Positions 45,327 to 55,027 are shown, counted from the first letter of the stretch. The stretch: 64,000 bases of DNA from an uncultured Bacteroidota bacterium (GCA_902791695.1 CADAWR010000004.1:38942-102941), one strand, 5' to 3'. The notes: generated from the letters alone by a model not told the origin. Program-made: numbers and translations.

Positions 45327-48300
45327 TTAGAAATTGTAAGACAGAGACAATCTTATAGTACGCGGCGAGGAGTAGTTCCACGTGGCGTTACGCAGATAGA
45401 TGGCATATAGTTCGCGGTAGGCAGTTGGGTTAAGCTCGTTGTTGATGGAAACCTGAGTCTCCGGGTCTGTCAGATAACCGTTATCCTCGGGGTTGCCAGT
45501 AACACTGAACACTCCGACAACATTGCGGATATTGAAAAGGTTGTTGATAGTAACAGCGACATTGAGGAAGGTTTCTCTCTTACCGACCTTGATTGGCCAA
45601 GTCTTGTCAGCAACAATATTGAAGTAGAATCCCCAAGGCAGACGTGCACCACGATAGCCGCCAACGATGGTACTACGTGTGTTAGAGTATGCACGAGTAT
45701 AGGGGCGACCAGACTGGGCAACAGCCATGAAGTTGATACCAAAGTTCTCTAGGAGTTTGACCTCTTTCTTACGCTTTTCGCCAGTTTCCTTGTCGGTGAC
45801 AACGCGTGTGATGGTGGGGCCATTGTACTTGGCACCACTTGCATAACGGAAGTCAACATTGGCCTTGAACTCATGACGGCGGTCATCACTGATGGGGTTG
45901 AGCATCTTCAAGGTAGTGTAACCTTCCTTAATGAGCTCGGTCATCGTCGTAGTGGACAGACCGGTACCCTCAGCATACTGGAGAGTATAGTTGGCATTGA
46001 TACGAATGTTCTTCGTCTGACGAAGGTCATAGGCCAAAGTGATACCTTTAATCGTACGGAAGTCCTTATTATCGTAGCTGTAGTAGTTGGTGTTCGGGTC
46101 AGCACCAGCGTACTGTACCAACTGAATCAGGTTACGAGTCTCCTTGTAGTAAGCCGATGCGCTGACAGCGGAAGACTGGTTGAGAGCCTGCTGGAAGCCC
46201 AACTCATAGTTAGTAATACGCTCGGGCTTCAGGTTGGGGTTAGTGATCGAGGAAATCTGACTCATATAGAGGTAGCTCAGGTAGTTTGCAGACCAACCCG
46301 AAGAGGGGCGACGGGCGATAATGTCATAGCTAGCCTTGAACTGCGACTTGTCACCGATGGGGAAGGAGAATGCGATACGAGGCATAGCGACAATCTGCGG
46401 TTTGTAGCGTTCGAAAACGCCATCCACATGCACCTTACCCTCGACAACAGACTTCTGACCAGCGGGAGTACGGTAAGGCGTCGGCCTACCGGAGATACCG
46501 CTCACACTGTTTGGCGAAGCAACCTGCGTACCGGAAGCGTCATACCAGTTACCAGCGGGGTCACGGTAACCCTTGATGGTAGGAAGAGACTGGTTTGTCT
46601 CATCCGGAACAAAGTCCACATAAGGTACCCAGTTGTCACCGGCACCGGCATAGATATCATTGGTAGACATATTGCTACCGCCAGCGATACGCTCGCGCAA
46701 CTGACCTACAGTGTATGATTCATACAACAGATAGGGGTCTTTCATAACGTACTGGTTGCCGTCGAAATAGTCAACACGCACACCGACGTTGAAGATAAGG
46801 TCTTGGAAGTAGAACTTATCCTGGATATAACCAGCCATATAGATTGGGGAGAATGACGGCAAGTTCATATACTTGCTGTCACCGGGGTTGAAATATTCCT
46901 CAAGCGACCAGTTCTTGCCATTATACTTCTTGCCGGTATGGTCATAACCTACATAAGACACATAGGGGTTACCGCTGTTGATGAGCTCGTTTGCCGAGAA
47001 CATTCCGATACCACCGGCTTCCACGAAATCCTCAGGAGAATAGCGGTCTATATCAATCCATGCACGCGAAGGATCGTCGCCAAGAAGACCTTTTTGGGCA
47101 AGGTAATTACGGAACGCCTCATCAAACGGAGTCTGCTGCGCGGCATCGAGACGACGGTTGTAGTCCACATAGAGTTGCGAACCAACACTTCTGTAGATGG
47201 GGTTGTCAAGGTCGAGCTGCAGGATATGACGGTTAGCGTTCTGGCGCATGAGTGTCCACAGGCTATATGCACCAAGGCTATAGGAAGACTCCCAGAGCTG
47301 ATCGTACTGGAAGCCAATCTCAATTTCATGACCGAGAATGTCAGCAGATGCCTTGGCCTGCAGATAAAGAGCGTCGGTCTGCGACAAAGCGTAGCTGCCA
47401 CCCTGAACGCCGACATTTGAAAGCAGACCATAAATGCTTCCGGGAGAGTCGCCGTTATACAAACCATAGAACTGCTGGATGTACTCCTTCATGGTGAGGT
47501 ACGGACGAATATCGCTGAACTCTTCACTCTTGAACAGCTGCTCATTATAGTTGGCAAGTATCGGGTTGTACTGTGAACCCTCAACATAATTAACAACGTC
47601 GTTCCAGTTGGTCTGAACCAAGGCAGTACGAGTCACACCATTGTAGTCAATAACTCTCTCTTCGTATGTACGTTCCTTCTCCGTAACAAACTTACCTATA
47701 TAACCATATTTGAAAATATCATCAATCGTCTTGCCGTAGTTCTCGTTGTAAGATTTGGCAGTGCTGCGCTGCACCATACCAGTGATGTTATACATAACAT
47801 TCTTGATAGGCGATGAAGCCTTGGCCTCTTCCTCATTGGAAACCTCAGGGTCACGGAAACGCTGCGTGAAGTCCACCGTCAGGCCCATGTTCATACCTTC
47901 ACTCACCGTTGAGCCCGAGAGGGGCATACCAAGCGGCGAAAGAGAGGCGCTAGGCGAATGGCTTGCGCTGAACTCACCGGTAAGAGTGAGGGTGGCGTAA
48001 TCCGAGAAGCGGAAGTCCAAAGCACCTTCCATGGCAACACCGTAGTACTGCAAATCGGGAACACGCGATGCATCGCCATCGAAGTCTTTCTTCTTGAGAC
48101 GGGTAATCTCATGGAAGTCACTGCCGCGAAGAGAGGTCTCGCCGGTGTAGCGGACAGCTCCTGTAACAGGGTCATACGTAAGAGGCTTGTCCTCAATCAT
48201 ACGAACCTTCTCGTCATTGACAATCTGGTAGCGGTAACCCTTCACGCGGTAGAACGGAGACTTCTCATACTGAGCCTGACCGGTGAAACGGAAGCCCACC

Positions 48301-49115
48301 AGCGTACGCTCCAACGAAGAGCCGTCACTGTTCTTAAAGTTTTTCTTGATAACCGGACCGGTGAGATAGACCATGAATGTATTGAGCAAGCGATAGTCCA
48401 GATAACCTTCCCAGCGTACCATACCTTTGAACTGGCTGGTTGGCGGCTTGAGGGTGATAATCTGTGTACCACCGATTGCCTCACCGATGCTCGCGGGTGT
48501 ACCACCGAGAATAACCTGGATTTCAGCGATAGCATCCTTGGGCACATTGACCGAAGTACGCTTACGAACGTTACCCTGCATGGTGACCATGCCGCCCTCA
48601 CCACGGGCGGAACCGGTGCCACCGTCAGAGTATCCCACACCACCAACGGCAGCAACGATACTCTCCACAGAGTTACCAGGCATACGTGCGATATCATCGC
48701 TAGACAGGCGCTGGCCACTTTCGGCTGTACCTATCTCAATGACGGGCACCTTCTCCTCTACGATCTCGACAGCGTCAAGCACTGTAGCCGAGGGGTTCAA
48801 TTCCACATCGACGATAGTGAAACCCGATGCCGTAACGTTGATACCGGTACGCACATAGGTCGCATAGCCGACGTACTTTACTTCGAGGTCATACTTGCCA
48901 ACAGGCAGCGGCTTGATGGTATAGATACCATCGAAGTCGGTAACACCGACAAGCACCTGTTTGCCATCTTGCTTGGCGACAACATTGACGAAAGGCATCG
49001 GCTCTTTTGTCTTGGCGTCAACGACCGTACCCTTCATCGTGCCCTGTGCCAAGGCGGACACTTCCGCCAGAAGCAAGAGTCCGAATGTCAATAGTACTTT
49101 TCTAAACATTCTCAT
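45327..49115 (-). CDS. TonB-dependent receptor with carboxypeptidase-like N-domain
   Basis: A 1262-residue protein with a signal peptide (VLLTFGLLLLAEVSALAQ). Residues 24-110 are a carboxypeptidase-regulatory-like domain (GTMKGTVVDAKTKEPMPFVN, GKYDLEVKYVGYATY). A plug domain follows (QRLSSDDIARMPGNSVESIV, VNVPKDAIAEIQVILGG), then a long barrel ending in an aromatic strand with terminal Phe (TIRLSLSYNF). At 1262 residues it is long, with large surface loops. It lacks an adjacent SusD homologue, so it is not a classical glycan-uptake pair; instead it is paired with the 1680-residue surface protein downstream. The transported ligand is unknown. Confidence 0.93.
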   Translation of the reverse strand: MRMFRKVLLTFGLLLLAEVSALAQGTMKGTVVDAKTKEPMPFVNVVAKQDGKQVLVGVTDFDGIYTIKPLPVGKYDLEVKYVGYATYVRTGINVTASGFTIVDVELNPSATVLDAVEIVEEKVPVIEIGTAESGQRLSSDDIARMPGNSVESIVAAVGGVGYSDGGTGSARGEGGMVTMQGNVRKRTSVNVPKDAIAEIQVILGGTPASIGEAIGGTQIITLKPPTSQFKGMVRWEGYLDYRLLNTFMVYLTGPVIKKNFKNSDGSSLERTLVGFRFTGQAQYEKSPFYRVKGYRYQIVNDEKVRMIEDKPLTYDPVTGAVRYTGETSLRGSDFHEITRLKKKDFDGDASRVPDLQYYGVAMEGALDFRFSDYATLTLTGEFSASHSPSASLSPLGMPLSGSTVSEGMNMGLTVDFTQRFRDPEVSNEEEAKASSPIKNVMYNITGMVQRSTAKSYNENYGKTIDDIFKYGYIGKFVTEKERTYEERVIDYNGVTRTALVQTNWNDVVNYVEGSQYNPILANYNEQLFKSEEFSDIRPYLTMKEYIQQFYGLYNGDSPGSIYGLLSNVGVQGGSYALSQTDALYLQAKASADILGHEIEIGFQYDQLWESSYSLGAYSLWTLMRQNANRHILQLDLDNPIYRSVGSQLYVDYNRRLDAAQQTPFDEAFRNYLAQKGLLGDDPSRAWIDIDRYSPEDFVEAGGIGMFSANELINSGNPYVSYVGYDHTGKKYNGKNWSLEEYFNPGDSKYMNLPSFSPIYMAGYIQDKFYFQDLIFNVGVRVDYFDGNQYVMKDPYLLYESYTVGQLRERIAGGSNMSTNDIYAGAGDNWVPYVDFVPDETNQSLPTIKGYRDPAGNWYDASGTQVASPNSVSGISGRPTPYRTPAGQKSVVEGKVHVDGVFERYKPQIVAMPRIAFSFPIGDKSQFKASYDIIARRPSSGWSANYLSYLYMSQISSITNPNLKPERITNYELGFQQALNQSSAVSASAYYKETRNLIQLVQYAGADPNTNYYSYDNKDFRTIKGITLAYDLRQTKNIRINANYTLQYAEGTGLSTTTMTELIKEGYTTLKMLNPISDDRRHEFKANVDFRYASGAKYNGPTITRVVTDKETGEKRKKEVKLLENFGINFMAVAQSGRPYTRAYSNTRSTIVGGYRGARLPWGFYFNIVADKTWPIKVGKRETFLNVAVTINNLFNIRNVVGVFSVTGNPEDNGYLTDPETQVSINNELNPTAYRELYAIYLRNATWNYSSPRTIRLSLSYNF

Positions 49116-49142
49116 ACGTTTACATGTATAGATATTATTATT

Positions 49143-49514
49143 TTATTGATTTTCCGCATTGATATATTTGTTGTTCAACAAGGTCTGATAGATTACAGCT
49201 TGACGCAGGTCGAATGCCGGTTCATATACCGTAGTCTCCTGCTTCATATACGTGGGTTGTGCCGGGGCTGGCTTGTGCACCGTCTTTGGTGCCACGTCGG
49301 CCTCGGGAGCCTCGTATGTAAAATATGGTTGCGGCTCGGCGACAGCCTCTTCGTTCTCGACATTGTCGAAATCGAAGAAGCCGTCATCCTTATCCTCGTC
49401 GTCCTCCATGTGTGCAGTGTCAGAGTCGGTGGTTTCTGCCATCGTACGCTTAAAGCGAGCGAACAGTGGCAACACGAAACCTGCCATGACAAGTATGATC
49501 CACAATCCTTTCAT
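49143..49514 (-). CDS. Small membrane-anchored acidic protein, function unknown
   Basis: A 123-residue protein with one N-terminal membrane helix (WIILVMAGFVLPLFA, residues 4-18) followed by a Lys/Arg pair, a strongly acidic linker (HMEDDEDKDDGFFDFDNVENEE) interrupted by Phe, a Pro/Ala-rich stretch and a short helical tail (FDLRQAVIYQTLLNNKYIN). The length and charges suggest a single-pass inner-membrane protein with an extended tail. I do not recognise a family. It is placed between secDF (40 bp) and the TonB receptor (27 bp), so it may assist export or assembly of the envelope proteins of this run. Confidence 0.75.
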   Translation of the reverse strand: MKGLWIILVMAGFVLPLFARFKRTMAETTDSDTAHMEDDEDKDDGFFDFDNVENEEAVAEPQPYFTYEAPEADVAPKTVHKPAPAQPTYMKQETTVYEPAFDLRQAVIYQTLLNNKYINAENQ

Positions 49515-49554
49515 TTATCTCTTTCAAACTTCTGTTTGAACAATCGTTTTATCT

Positions 49555-52500
49555 TTATGCCAGTTCCTTGGTCTCAGGTGTTTTCTGCTTTCCCGAAATC
49601 TCATAAACCACCGAGCAAGCAATGCAGAGCGACGAGAAGACGCCGACCAGAACACCAACCAACAGGGCGAAGATGAAGCCACGGATAACCTCGCCGCCGA
49701 AGATGAACATCATCAACAGTGTCACGAAGGTCGTACCGGAAGTGTTCACCGTACGTGCCAAGGTTGAGTTGATGGCATCGTTCATATGGGTACGGAGGTC
49801 GCGCTTCGGATAGAGCTTGCGGTACTCACGCACACGGTCGAAGATAACCACAGTGGCGTTGATGGAGTAACCGATAACCGTCAACACTGCCGAAATGAAG
49901 TACTGGTCAACCTCCAGGTTGAACGGCAACAGGCCGTACAGCAGCGAGAAGATACCGATAACAAGGATGGTATCATGGGCCAGGGCGGTAACCGAACCGA
50001 CACCGAAGCGCCAGCTACGGAAGCGGAGGCCTATGTACACAAACATCACAAGAAGACCGCCGATGACAGCCCAGATAGAATGCATCAGGTTGTCGTGGGC
50101 TATGGTACCACCCACCTGGTCGGCTTGGATAATACCGTACTGGCTGGTTTCGGTGGACTTGAAGTCATTGACCGTGATGGGAGCCTTGAAATACTTGCCG
50201 GTACCTGCGAACAGTTTCTCGACAATCTCATTCTTCACAGCGTCACCATCCTCGGCGATTTTGTATTTGGTCGTAATCTTCAACTGGTTGCTGGGGCCAT
50301 AGGTCTTCACCTCGGGAGCCTCATCGAACTGCTTGGCAAGGTCGGAGCGCACATCAACGGCGTTGACAGGCTGGTCGAAACGAACCACATAGGTACGGCC
50401 ACCGGTGAAGTCAATACCGAAGCTCAGGCCACGAGTGGCAAAGCTGGCGATGCAGATAGCGATAGCCACGCCGGCAATGATATAGAATGTTTTGCGCTTG
50501 CCAAGGAAGTTAACATGGGCATCACGAAGGAAGTTCTCGGAGAAGGGGAACGAGAAACTGAGCGACTTCTTGCTCTCAAGACGACGATCGATAATCAGTC
50601 GGGTGATGAATATTGAAGTGAACAGGGAAGTGACGATACCGATGCAGAGGGTCACAGCAAAGCCCTGGACGGCGCCACTGCCGAACATGATAAGCACCAA
50701 GCCCAGCAGGAAGGTCGTCACCTGACCGTCGATAATGGCCGAATAGGCGTTCTTGAAACCGGCCTCTACGGCATTGGACATGCTGGCACCGGCACGGAGC
50801 TCTTCCTTGATACGCTCGTAGATAATAACGTTACCGTCGACAGCCATTGCCATGGTCAGCACTATACCGGCCATACCGGGCAGCGTGAGCACTGTACCGA
50901 TGGATGCCAATACACCAATAAGAAGGAATACATTAGTAATAAGTGCTGCCACAGAGACCCAACCGGCACGGTTGTAGAAGATAACCATGTATGCGAGCAC
51001 CACAATGAAGGCAAGAATCATGGAAAGCAGACCATTGCGGATGGACTCCTGACCCAGCGAGGGGCCTACCACGGCTTCCTGCACGATGACGGCGGGAGCG
51101 GGAAGCTTACCACTCTTCAGAATATTGGCAAGGTCCTTGGCCTCTTCCAGCGTGAAGTCGCCGGTGATAGAGGAACGACCGCCAGCAATCTCACCATTGA
51201 CACGGGGTGCCGAATAGACCTGGTCGTCAAGGACGATGGCCACGCAGTTGCCGATGTTCTCACCGGTGATGCGCTTCCACTCGCGTGCACCCTCGTTGTT
51301 CATTGTCATAGATATCTCGTTACCGCCCACGTTCGAGAAGTCCTGACGTGCATCGCTGATGCAACCGCCGTCGAGCAGAGCCGAACCGTCACGGGTGGTA
51401 ATCTTGATGGCATAGAGGGTGTAGACATCTCCGCCGAAGTGCTCATCGGCCTTGGCCGACCAGAGGAACTTCACGGTGCGAGTGTCAAAGACCTTCTTGG
51501 CAGCGGCCTGAGCCAACATCTCGTTGATGGCCTCGCGGTCCTTGCCAGCGGCAAGACCCACGATGGGACCCTGCAGCGGCATGCCATTGTTGTCAACATA
51601 GAGCTGCAGCTTGGCAATCAGCGGATGCTCCTTGGCAAAGCTCTCGCGGTCGGCATTGTTCACATTGGAGCTGGTGTTGTCGGCGGTGAGCTGGTCGAGC
51701 AGAGCCTCGGTGCTGTCTTTCTCTTCGGCGACAGCCTCTTCAGCCTCGGCCACAGTATCATTCTCAGCGACCTCGCCCTTGTTGATGGAGCCGAGATACT
51801 CGTCGGCAGCAATCAGGTAGCGGGCAGCCTCGGTGTTGTCATAGGTGAGCCAGAACTCAAGCTGTGCGGTACCCTGTAAGAGTTTACGCACGCGCTCGGG
51901 CTCCTTCACGCCGGGGAGCTCCACAAGGATACGCTCCGAGGCGCTGAGTTTCTGTATGGTGGGCTGTGCCACGCCGAACTTGTCGATACGCTGGCTCAGC
52001 ACCTGATAGGTACGGTCATAAGCACCGGCAGCCTCTTCGCGGACAACCTTGATGACAGCGTCGTTGTCGTCACCGAGTTTAATCTTGTCGCGGAGCTGGC
52101 CACTGAAGTAGGAAGCCAACTGTACGTTGGGGTCGAGGCCGCGGATGGCATCGTAGAACAGGGAGACGAAGTCGCGGTTGGTGGTGCGCTTCTGGTTGGC
52201 CAAAGCGATGTCGATAGCGTGGTTGAAGAGGGTGTCCTCGGTGTGGTCGGCAAGAGCACGTACCACGTCAACGGTCGAAACCTCGAGCATCACGTTCATA
52301 CCGCCCTTGAGGTCAAGGCCGAGGTTGATTTCGCGACCCTGGCACTGGCGATAGGTATAGCCGAGATAGACCTTCTCGGTAGCCATCGAGTCAAGGTAGT
52401 GAGCCTCATTGGCGTTGCGGAGCGAGTCCAGGAGAACCTGGGCGTCACCGTCGTTGCTTGTACGCTCGGCGACAAATTTCTGCACCTGTTCGCTCTTAAT

Positions 52501-52626
52501 GTAGTTTTCAGCGTTCTTTTTGGCCTTGCTCTGGACACTGCTCGTCACCACGGTAAACGACAATTGGAACAAACATACCAATGCGAATGCCCATGCCAAA
52601 AATCTGATAAGTCCTTTATTCTGCAT
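49555..52626 (-). CDS. secDF: Fused protein-export membrane protein SecDF
   Basis: A 1023-residue fusion of SecD (residues 1-640) and SecF (650-1015), the usual form in Bacteroidota. SecD marks are YRQCQGREINLGLDLKGGMNVMLE, the periplasmic P1 domain, and VDGNVIIYERIKEELRAG near residue 600. SecF marks are FGIDFTGGRTYVVRF near residue 740 and YSINATVVIFDRVREYRK near residue 915. Twelve membrane helices are expected. It uses the proton gradient to pull proteins out of the SecYEG channel, the first step of export for the T9SS cargos nearby. It is the first gene of a five-gene run with a promoter at 52704-52674. Confidence 0.96.
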   Translation of the reverse strand: MQNKGLIRFLAWAFALVCLFQLSFTVVTSSVQSKAKKNAENYIKSEQVQKFVAERTSNDGDAQVLLDSLRNANEAHYLDSMATEKVYLGYTYRQCQGREINLGLDLKGGMNVMLEVSTVDVVRALADHTEDTLFNHAIDIALANQKRTTNRDFVSLFYDAIRGLDPNVQLASYFSGQLRDKIKLGDDNDAVIKVVREEAAGAYDRTYQVLSQRIDKFGVAQPTIQKLSASERILVELPGVKEPERVRKLLQGTAQLEFWLTYDNTEAARYLIAADEYLGSINKGEVAENDTVAEAEEAVAEEKDSTEALLDQLTADNTSSNVNNADRESFAKEHPLIAKLQLYVDNNGMPLQGPIVGLAAGKDREAINEMLAQAAAKKVFDTRTVKFLWSAKADEHFGGDVYTLYAIKITTRDGSALLDGGCISDARQDFSNVGGNEISMTMNNEGAREWKRITGENIGNCVAIVLDDQVYSAPRVNGEIAGGRSSITGDFTLEEAKDLANILKSGKLPAPAVIVQEAVVGPSLGQESIRNGLLSMILAFIVVLAYMVIFYNRAGWVSVAALITNVFLLIGVLASIGTVLTLPGMAGIVLTMAMAVDGNVIIYERIKEELRAGASMSNAVEAGFKNAYSAIIDGQVTTFLLGLVLIMFGSGAVQGFAVTLCIGIVTSLFTSIFITRLIIDRRLESKKSLSFSFPFSENFLRDAHVNFLGKRKTFYIIAGVAIAICIASFATRGLSFGIDFTGGRTYVVRFDQPVNAVDVRSDLAKQFDEAPEVKTYGPSNQLKITTKYKIAEDGDAVKNEIVEKLFAGTGKYFKAPITVNDFKSTETSQYGIIQADQVGGTIAHDNLMHSIWAVIGGLLVMFVYIGLRFRSWRFGVGSVTALAHDTILVIGIFSLLYGLLPFNLEVDQYFISAVLTVIGYSINATVVIFDRVREYRKLYPKRDLRTHMNDAINSTLARTVNTSGTTFVTLLMMFIFGGEVIRGFIFALLVGVLVGVFSSLCIACSVVYEISGKQKTPETKELA

Positions 52627-52673
52627 AGTTTATGTATAAATTTATGTTTTTTGTTTACACTACTTTGAATGTG

Positions 52674-52704
52674 CAAAAATAATAAATTATATTGACATGG
52701 CAAT
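52674..52704 (-). promoter_or_regulatory. secDF promoter
   Basis: On the minus strand ATTG (52704-52701), 19 bp, TATTTTTG (52681-52674), leader about 45 bases. The -33 box has one mismatch. Confidence 0.65.
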
Positions 52705-52724
52705 AAAAATATAAAAAAAAAGTG

Positions 52725-52732
52725 TATTTTTG
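52725..52732 (+). promoter_or_regulatory. -7 box of radC
   Basis: TATTTTTG followed by CACC, 28 bp before the start codon. The region where its -33 box should lie (about 52701) overlaps the secDF -33 box, so the two divergent promoters are tightly packed. Confidence 0.6.
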
Positions 52733-52760
52733 CACCAAAATTATAGATTGACAGCTAGAT

Positions 52761-53474
52761 ATGATTGAGAAAAAAACTTTGACCGTCAAAGACTGGGCCA
52801 ACGAGGACAAACCACGCGAAAGACTCCTCTCCCAAGGCAAGAAGCAACTCACTGATGCCGAACTGCTTGCCATCCTCATGCGTACCGGTGTGCCAGGGAA
52901 GAGTGTCGTAGAGCTGGCCAAGGAGATACTGGCATCGGCAGGCAACAGCCTCGTCAACCTTTCACGCATGGATTACAGCCAGTTGCGGGTTTTCAAAGGA
53001 ATGGCCGGAGCGAAGGCCGCCACGCTCATGGCTGCCCTGGAACTGGGGTGGCGCATGCACAGCGAAGCTGGCAACAACACCGAGAACATCATCACCGACA
53101 GCAAATCGTTGTACAACTACATGCTGCCGACGCTTGCCGACCTCGACCACGAGGAGTTCTGGGCCGTGTTCATGAACAACCGCAACAAAGTACTTGGCCG
53201 TCAGCGCATTTCCGTGGGTGGGCAGACCGACACGGGCGTTGATGCACGCATACTATTCCGCGCCGCACTCGATGCCAAAGCCACCACCATAGCCGTGGCC
53301 CATAACCACCCTTCCGGCACCCTCAAGCCGAGCGTCAGCGACCGTAACCTTACTCGACGGCTCAACGAGGCAGGCAACCTACTGGGAATCAAACTTGCAG
53401 AGCACATCATCGTAGCCATCGGGCCCAAAGGGGTGCCCGACTACTACAGCTTCCACGACGAGGGAATGCTTTAG
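52761..53474 (+). CDS. radC: RadC/UPF0758 family protein
   Basis: A 237-residue protein. The N-terminal helix-hairpin-helix region includes PRERLLSQGKKQLTDAELL and DYSQLRVFKGMAGAKAATL. The C-terminal MPN/JAB domain has the metal-binding pattern AVAHNHPSGTLKPSVSD (H-x-H...S..D) near residue 178. It was historically linked to DNA repair, but its biochemical function is unsettled. Here it is a single-gene unit between divergent secDF and convergent folB, with a phased repeat element between it and folB. Confidence 0.94.
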   Translation: MIEKKTLTVKDWANEDKPRERLLSQGKKQLTDAELLAILMRTGVPGKSVVELAKEILASAGNSLVNLSRMDYSQLRVFKGMAGAKAATLMAALELGWRMHSEAGNNTENIITDSKSLYNYMLPTLADLDHEEFWAVFMNNRNKVLGRQRISVGGQTDTGVDARILFRAALDAKATTIAVAHNHPSGTLKPSVSDRNLTRRLNEAGNLLGIKLAEHIIVAIGPKGVPDYYSFHDEGML

Positions 53475-53493
53475 CTCACCGTCATCTACCCAT

Positions 53494-53590
53494 CCGCTCC
53501 GTACCCGCTCCGTACCCGCTCCGACTGTTCACCGGTTGTTTAACGGTTTTTTGTCGGAGAGGGGTCGGAGGGGATACGGAGCGGATACAG
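53494..53590. repeat. 11-bp-phased dyad element, copy 4
   Basis: CCG at 53499, 53510, 53521 and 53532, then CGG at 53544, 53555, 53566 and 53577 and CAG at 53588. Units include CCGTACCCGCT, CCGACTGTTCA and CCGGTTGTTTA, with a TTTTTTG centre. In reverse complement it closely matches copy 3. It fills the gap between convergent radC and folB and is the only copy not next to a promoter. No standard terminator is visible in this gap. Confidence 0.9.
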
Positions 53591-53605
53591 TGCGACTACA
53601 GTTCT

Positions 53606-53962
53606 TCAGGCGTTGAGCGTGAGTTCGACGCTGACCGATTCCATCTGACCACCCAAAGGCGGATTCATCTTGCTTACTTTCACTGTGATAGAGGTTACGG
53701 CAGGAAATTGCCGCAACACCGCATCCCCTACCCTGCGGGCCACATGCTCCAGCAGATTGGAAGGCTGTTGCATCTCGGCTTTTATCACCTGATAGACATC
53801 GAGATAGCTTACCGTATCGGCAATATTGTCACTCACTTCGGCACGCGATGTGTCGGTGGTGAAATTCAGGTCGACAGTAAAATGCGTCCCGATGGCTCTT
53901 TCCTGAACAAAACAACCGTGATGCGCATAGAAGCGCATGCCGTTTATCGCTATGGTTGCCAC
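53606..53962 (-). CDS. folB: Dihydroneopterin aldolase
   Basis: A 118-residue protein of the usual length for the tunnelling-fold enzyme that cleaves 7,8-dihydroneopterin in folate synthesis. Marks are INGMRFYAHHGCFVQERAIG at the N-terminus, VDLNFTTDTSRAEVSDNIADTVSY, and the C-terminal ITVKVSKMNPPLGGQMESVSV with the catalytic Lys region. It starts 9 bp after the pheS stop and is the last gene of a cyclophilin-pheS-folB run. Confidence 0.95.
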   Translation of the reverse strand: MATIAINGMRFYAHHGCFVQERAIGTHFTVDLNFTTDTSRAEVSDNIADTVSYLDVYQVIKAEMQQPSNLLEHVARRVGDAVLRQFPAVTSITVKVSKMNPPLGGQMESVSVELTLNA

Positions 53963-53971
53963 GATGTTGCG

Positions 53972-55012
53972 TTAAATGATATTGTCAAACTGATGCAGGA
54001 AGCGGAGGTCGTTCTCGAAGTAGAGACGCAGATCGCGTATCTGATACTTGAGCATGGCCATACGCTCCACCCCCATGCCGAGGGCGAAACCACTGTACTC
54101 TTTGCTGTCTATACCACACGCTTCCAGTACATTGGGATCAACCATTCCGCATCCGAGAATCTCCAGCCAGCCTGTACCTTTGCAGATGTTGCAGCCCTTG
54201 CCGCCACAGATATTGCACGAGATATCCATCTCAGCGCTGGGTTCGGTGAATGGGAAGTAGCTGGGACGCAGACGGATTTGGGTGTCGGGGCCGAACATTT
54301 CCTTGGCGAAATAGAGCAGGGTCTGCTTGAGGTCGGCAAAGGTAACTTTCTTGTCAACATACAGTGCCTCAACCTGGTGGAAAATGCAGTGGGCTCGGGC
54401 ACTGATGGCCTCGTTGCGGAACACGCGGCCGGGCGCAATAATACGGATGGGGGGCTTGTGGGTTTCCATGACACGCACCTGGACGGACGAAGTATGCGTG
54501 CGCAGGGCTATGTCCTGCTTGCCTTCCTCCTTCTGGACGAAGAAGGTGTCCTGCATATCGCGTGCCGGATGATCGGGCGGGAAGTTGAGGGCCGAGAACA
54601 AATGCCAATCATCCTCAATCTCAACCGATTCCTCGACAGTGAAGCCTATGCGTGCGAAGATTTCCGCAATCTCGTTCATGGTGACCGAGAGCACGTGGCG
54701 ACTGCCGCGCTGGCTGAAGTCGGCAGGCATGGTAAGGTCATGGGTGTCATTGAGTTCTGCCGACTGCTCGACGAAGGACTTGAACTCCTCGACCTTGGCC
54801 AGGGCGGCATTCTTGAGTTGGTTGAGGGCAATACCCATCTCCTTCTTCTGTTCGTTGGGAAGGGTCTTGAACTGTTCGAACAGCTCGTTCATAACACCTT
54901 TGCGGCCGAGGAAGCGCACACGGAATGCTTCAACGCCGGCGGCCCTGTCCTTGAAGTCTTCGATGCGCGCGTTGCGTATCTCTTCAATGTACTGGGAAAT
55001 AAGATTGTTCAT
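53972..55012 (-). CDS. pheS: Phenylalanyl-tRNA synthetase alpha subunit
   Basis: A 346-residue protein of the standard PheS length. An N-terminal coiled-coil tRNA-binding arm (LISQYIEEIRNARIEDFKD, FKTLPNEQKKEMG) precedes the class II core: motif 2 in GRVFRNEAISARAHCIFHQ, Cys-rich SCNICGGKGCNICKGTGW, and motif 3 GFALGMGVERMAMLKYQI. It charges tRNA-Phe as a heterotetramer with PheT, which is not encoded nearby. It lies 15 bp after the cyclophilin gene. Confidence 0.97.
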   Translation of the reverse strand: MNNLISQYIEEIRNARIEDFKDRAAGVEAFRVRFLGRKGVMNELFEQFKTLPNEQKKEMGIALNQLKNAALAKVEEFKSFVEQSAELNDTHDLTMPADFSQRGSRHVLSVTMNEIAEIFARIGFTVEESVEIEDDWHLFSALNFPPDHPARDMQDTFFVQKEEGKQDIALRTHTSSVQVRVMETHKPPIRIIAPGRVFRNEAISARAHCIFHQVEALYVDKKVTFADLKQTLLYFAKEMFGPDTQIRLRPSYFPFTEPSAEMDISCNICGGKGCNICKGTGWLEILGCGMVDPNVLEACGIDSKEYSGFALGMGVERMAMLKYQIRDLRLYFENDLRFLHQFDNII

Positions 55013-55027
55013 AGAAATATCGAAGGG

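Noticed and set aside
11747-53590. Reading the four phased elements as CRISPR repeats or transposon ends
   Set aside because: There are no unique spacers of constant length, no cas genes, no transposase and no target-site duplications visible.
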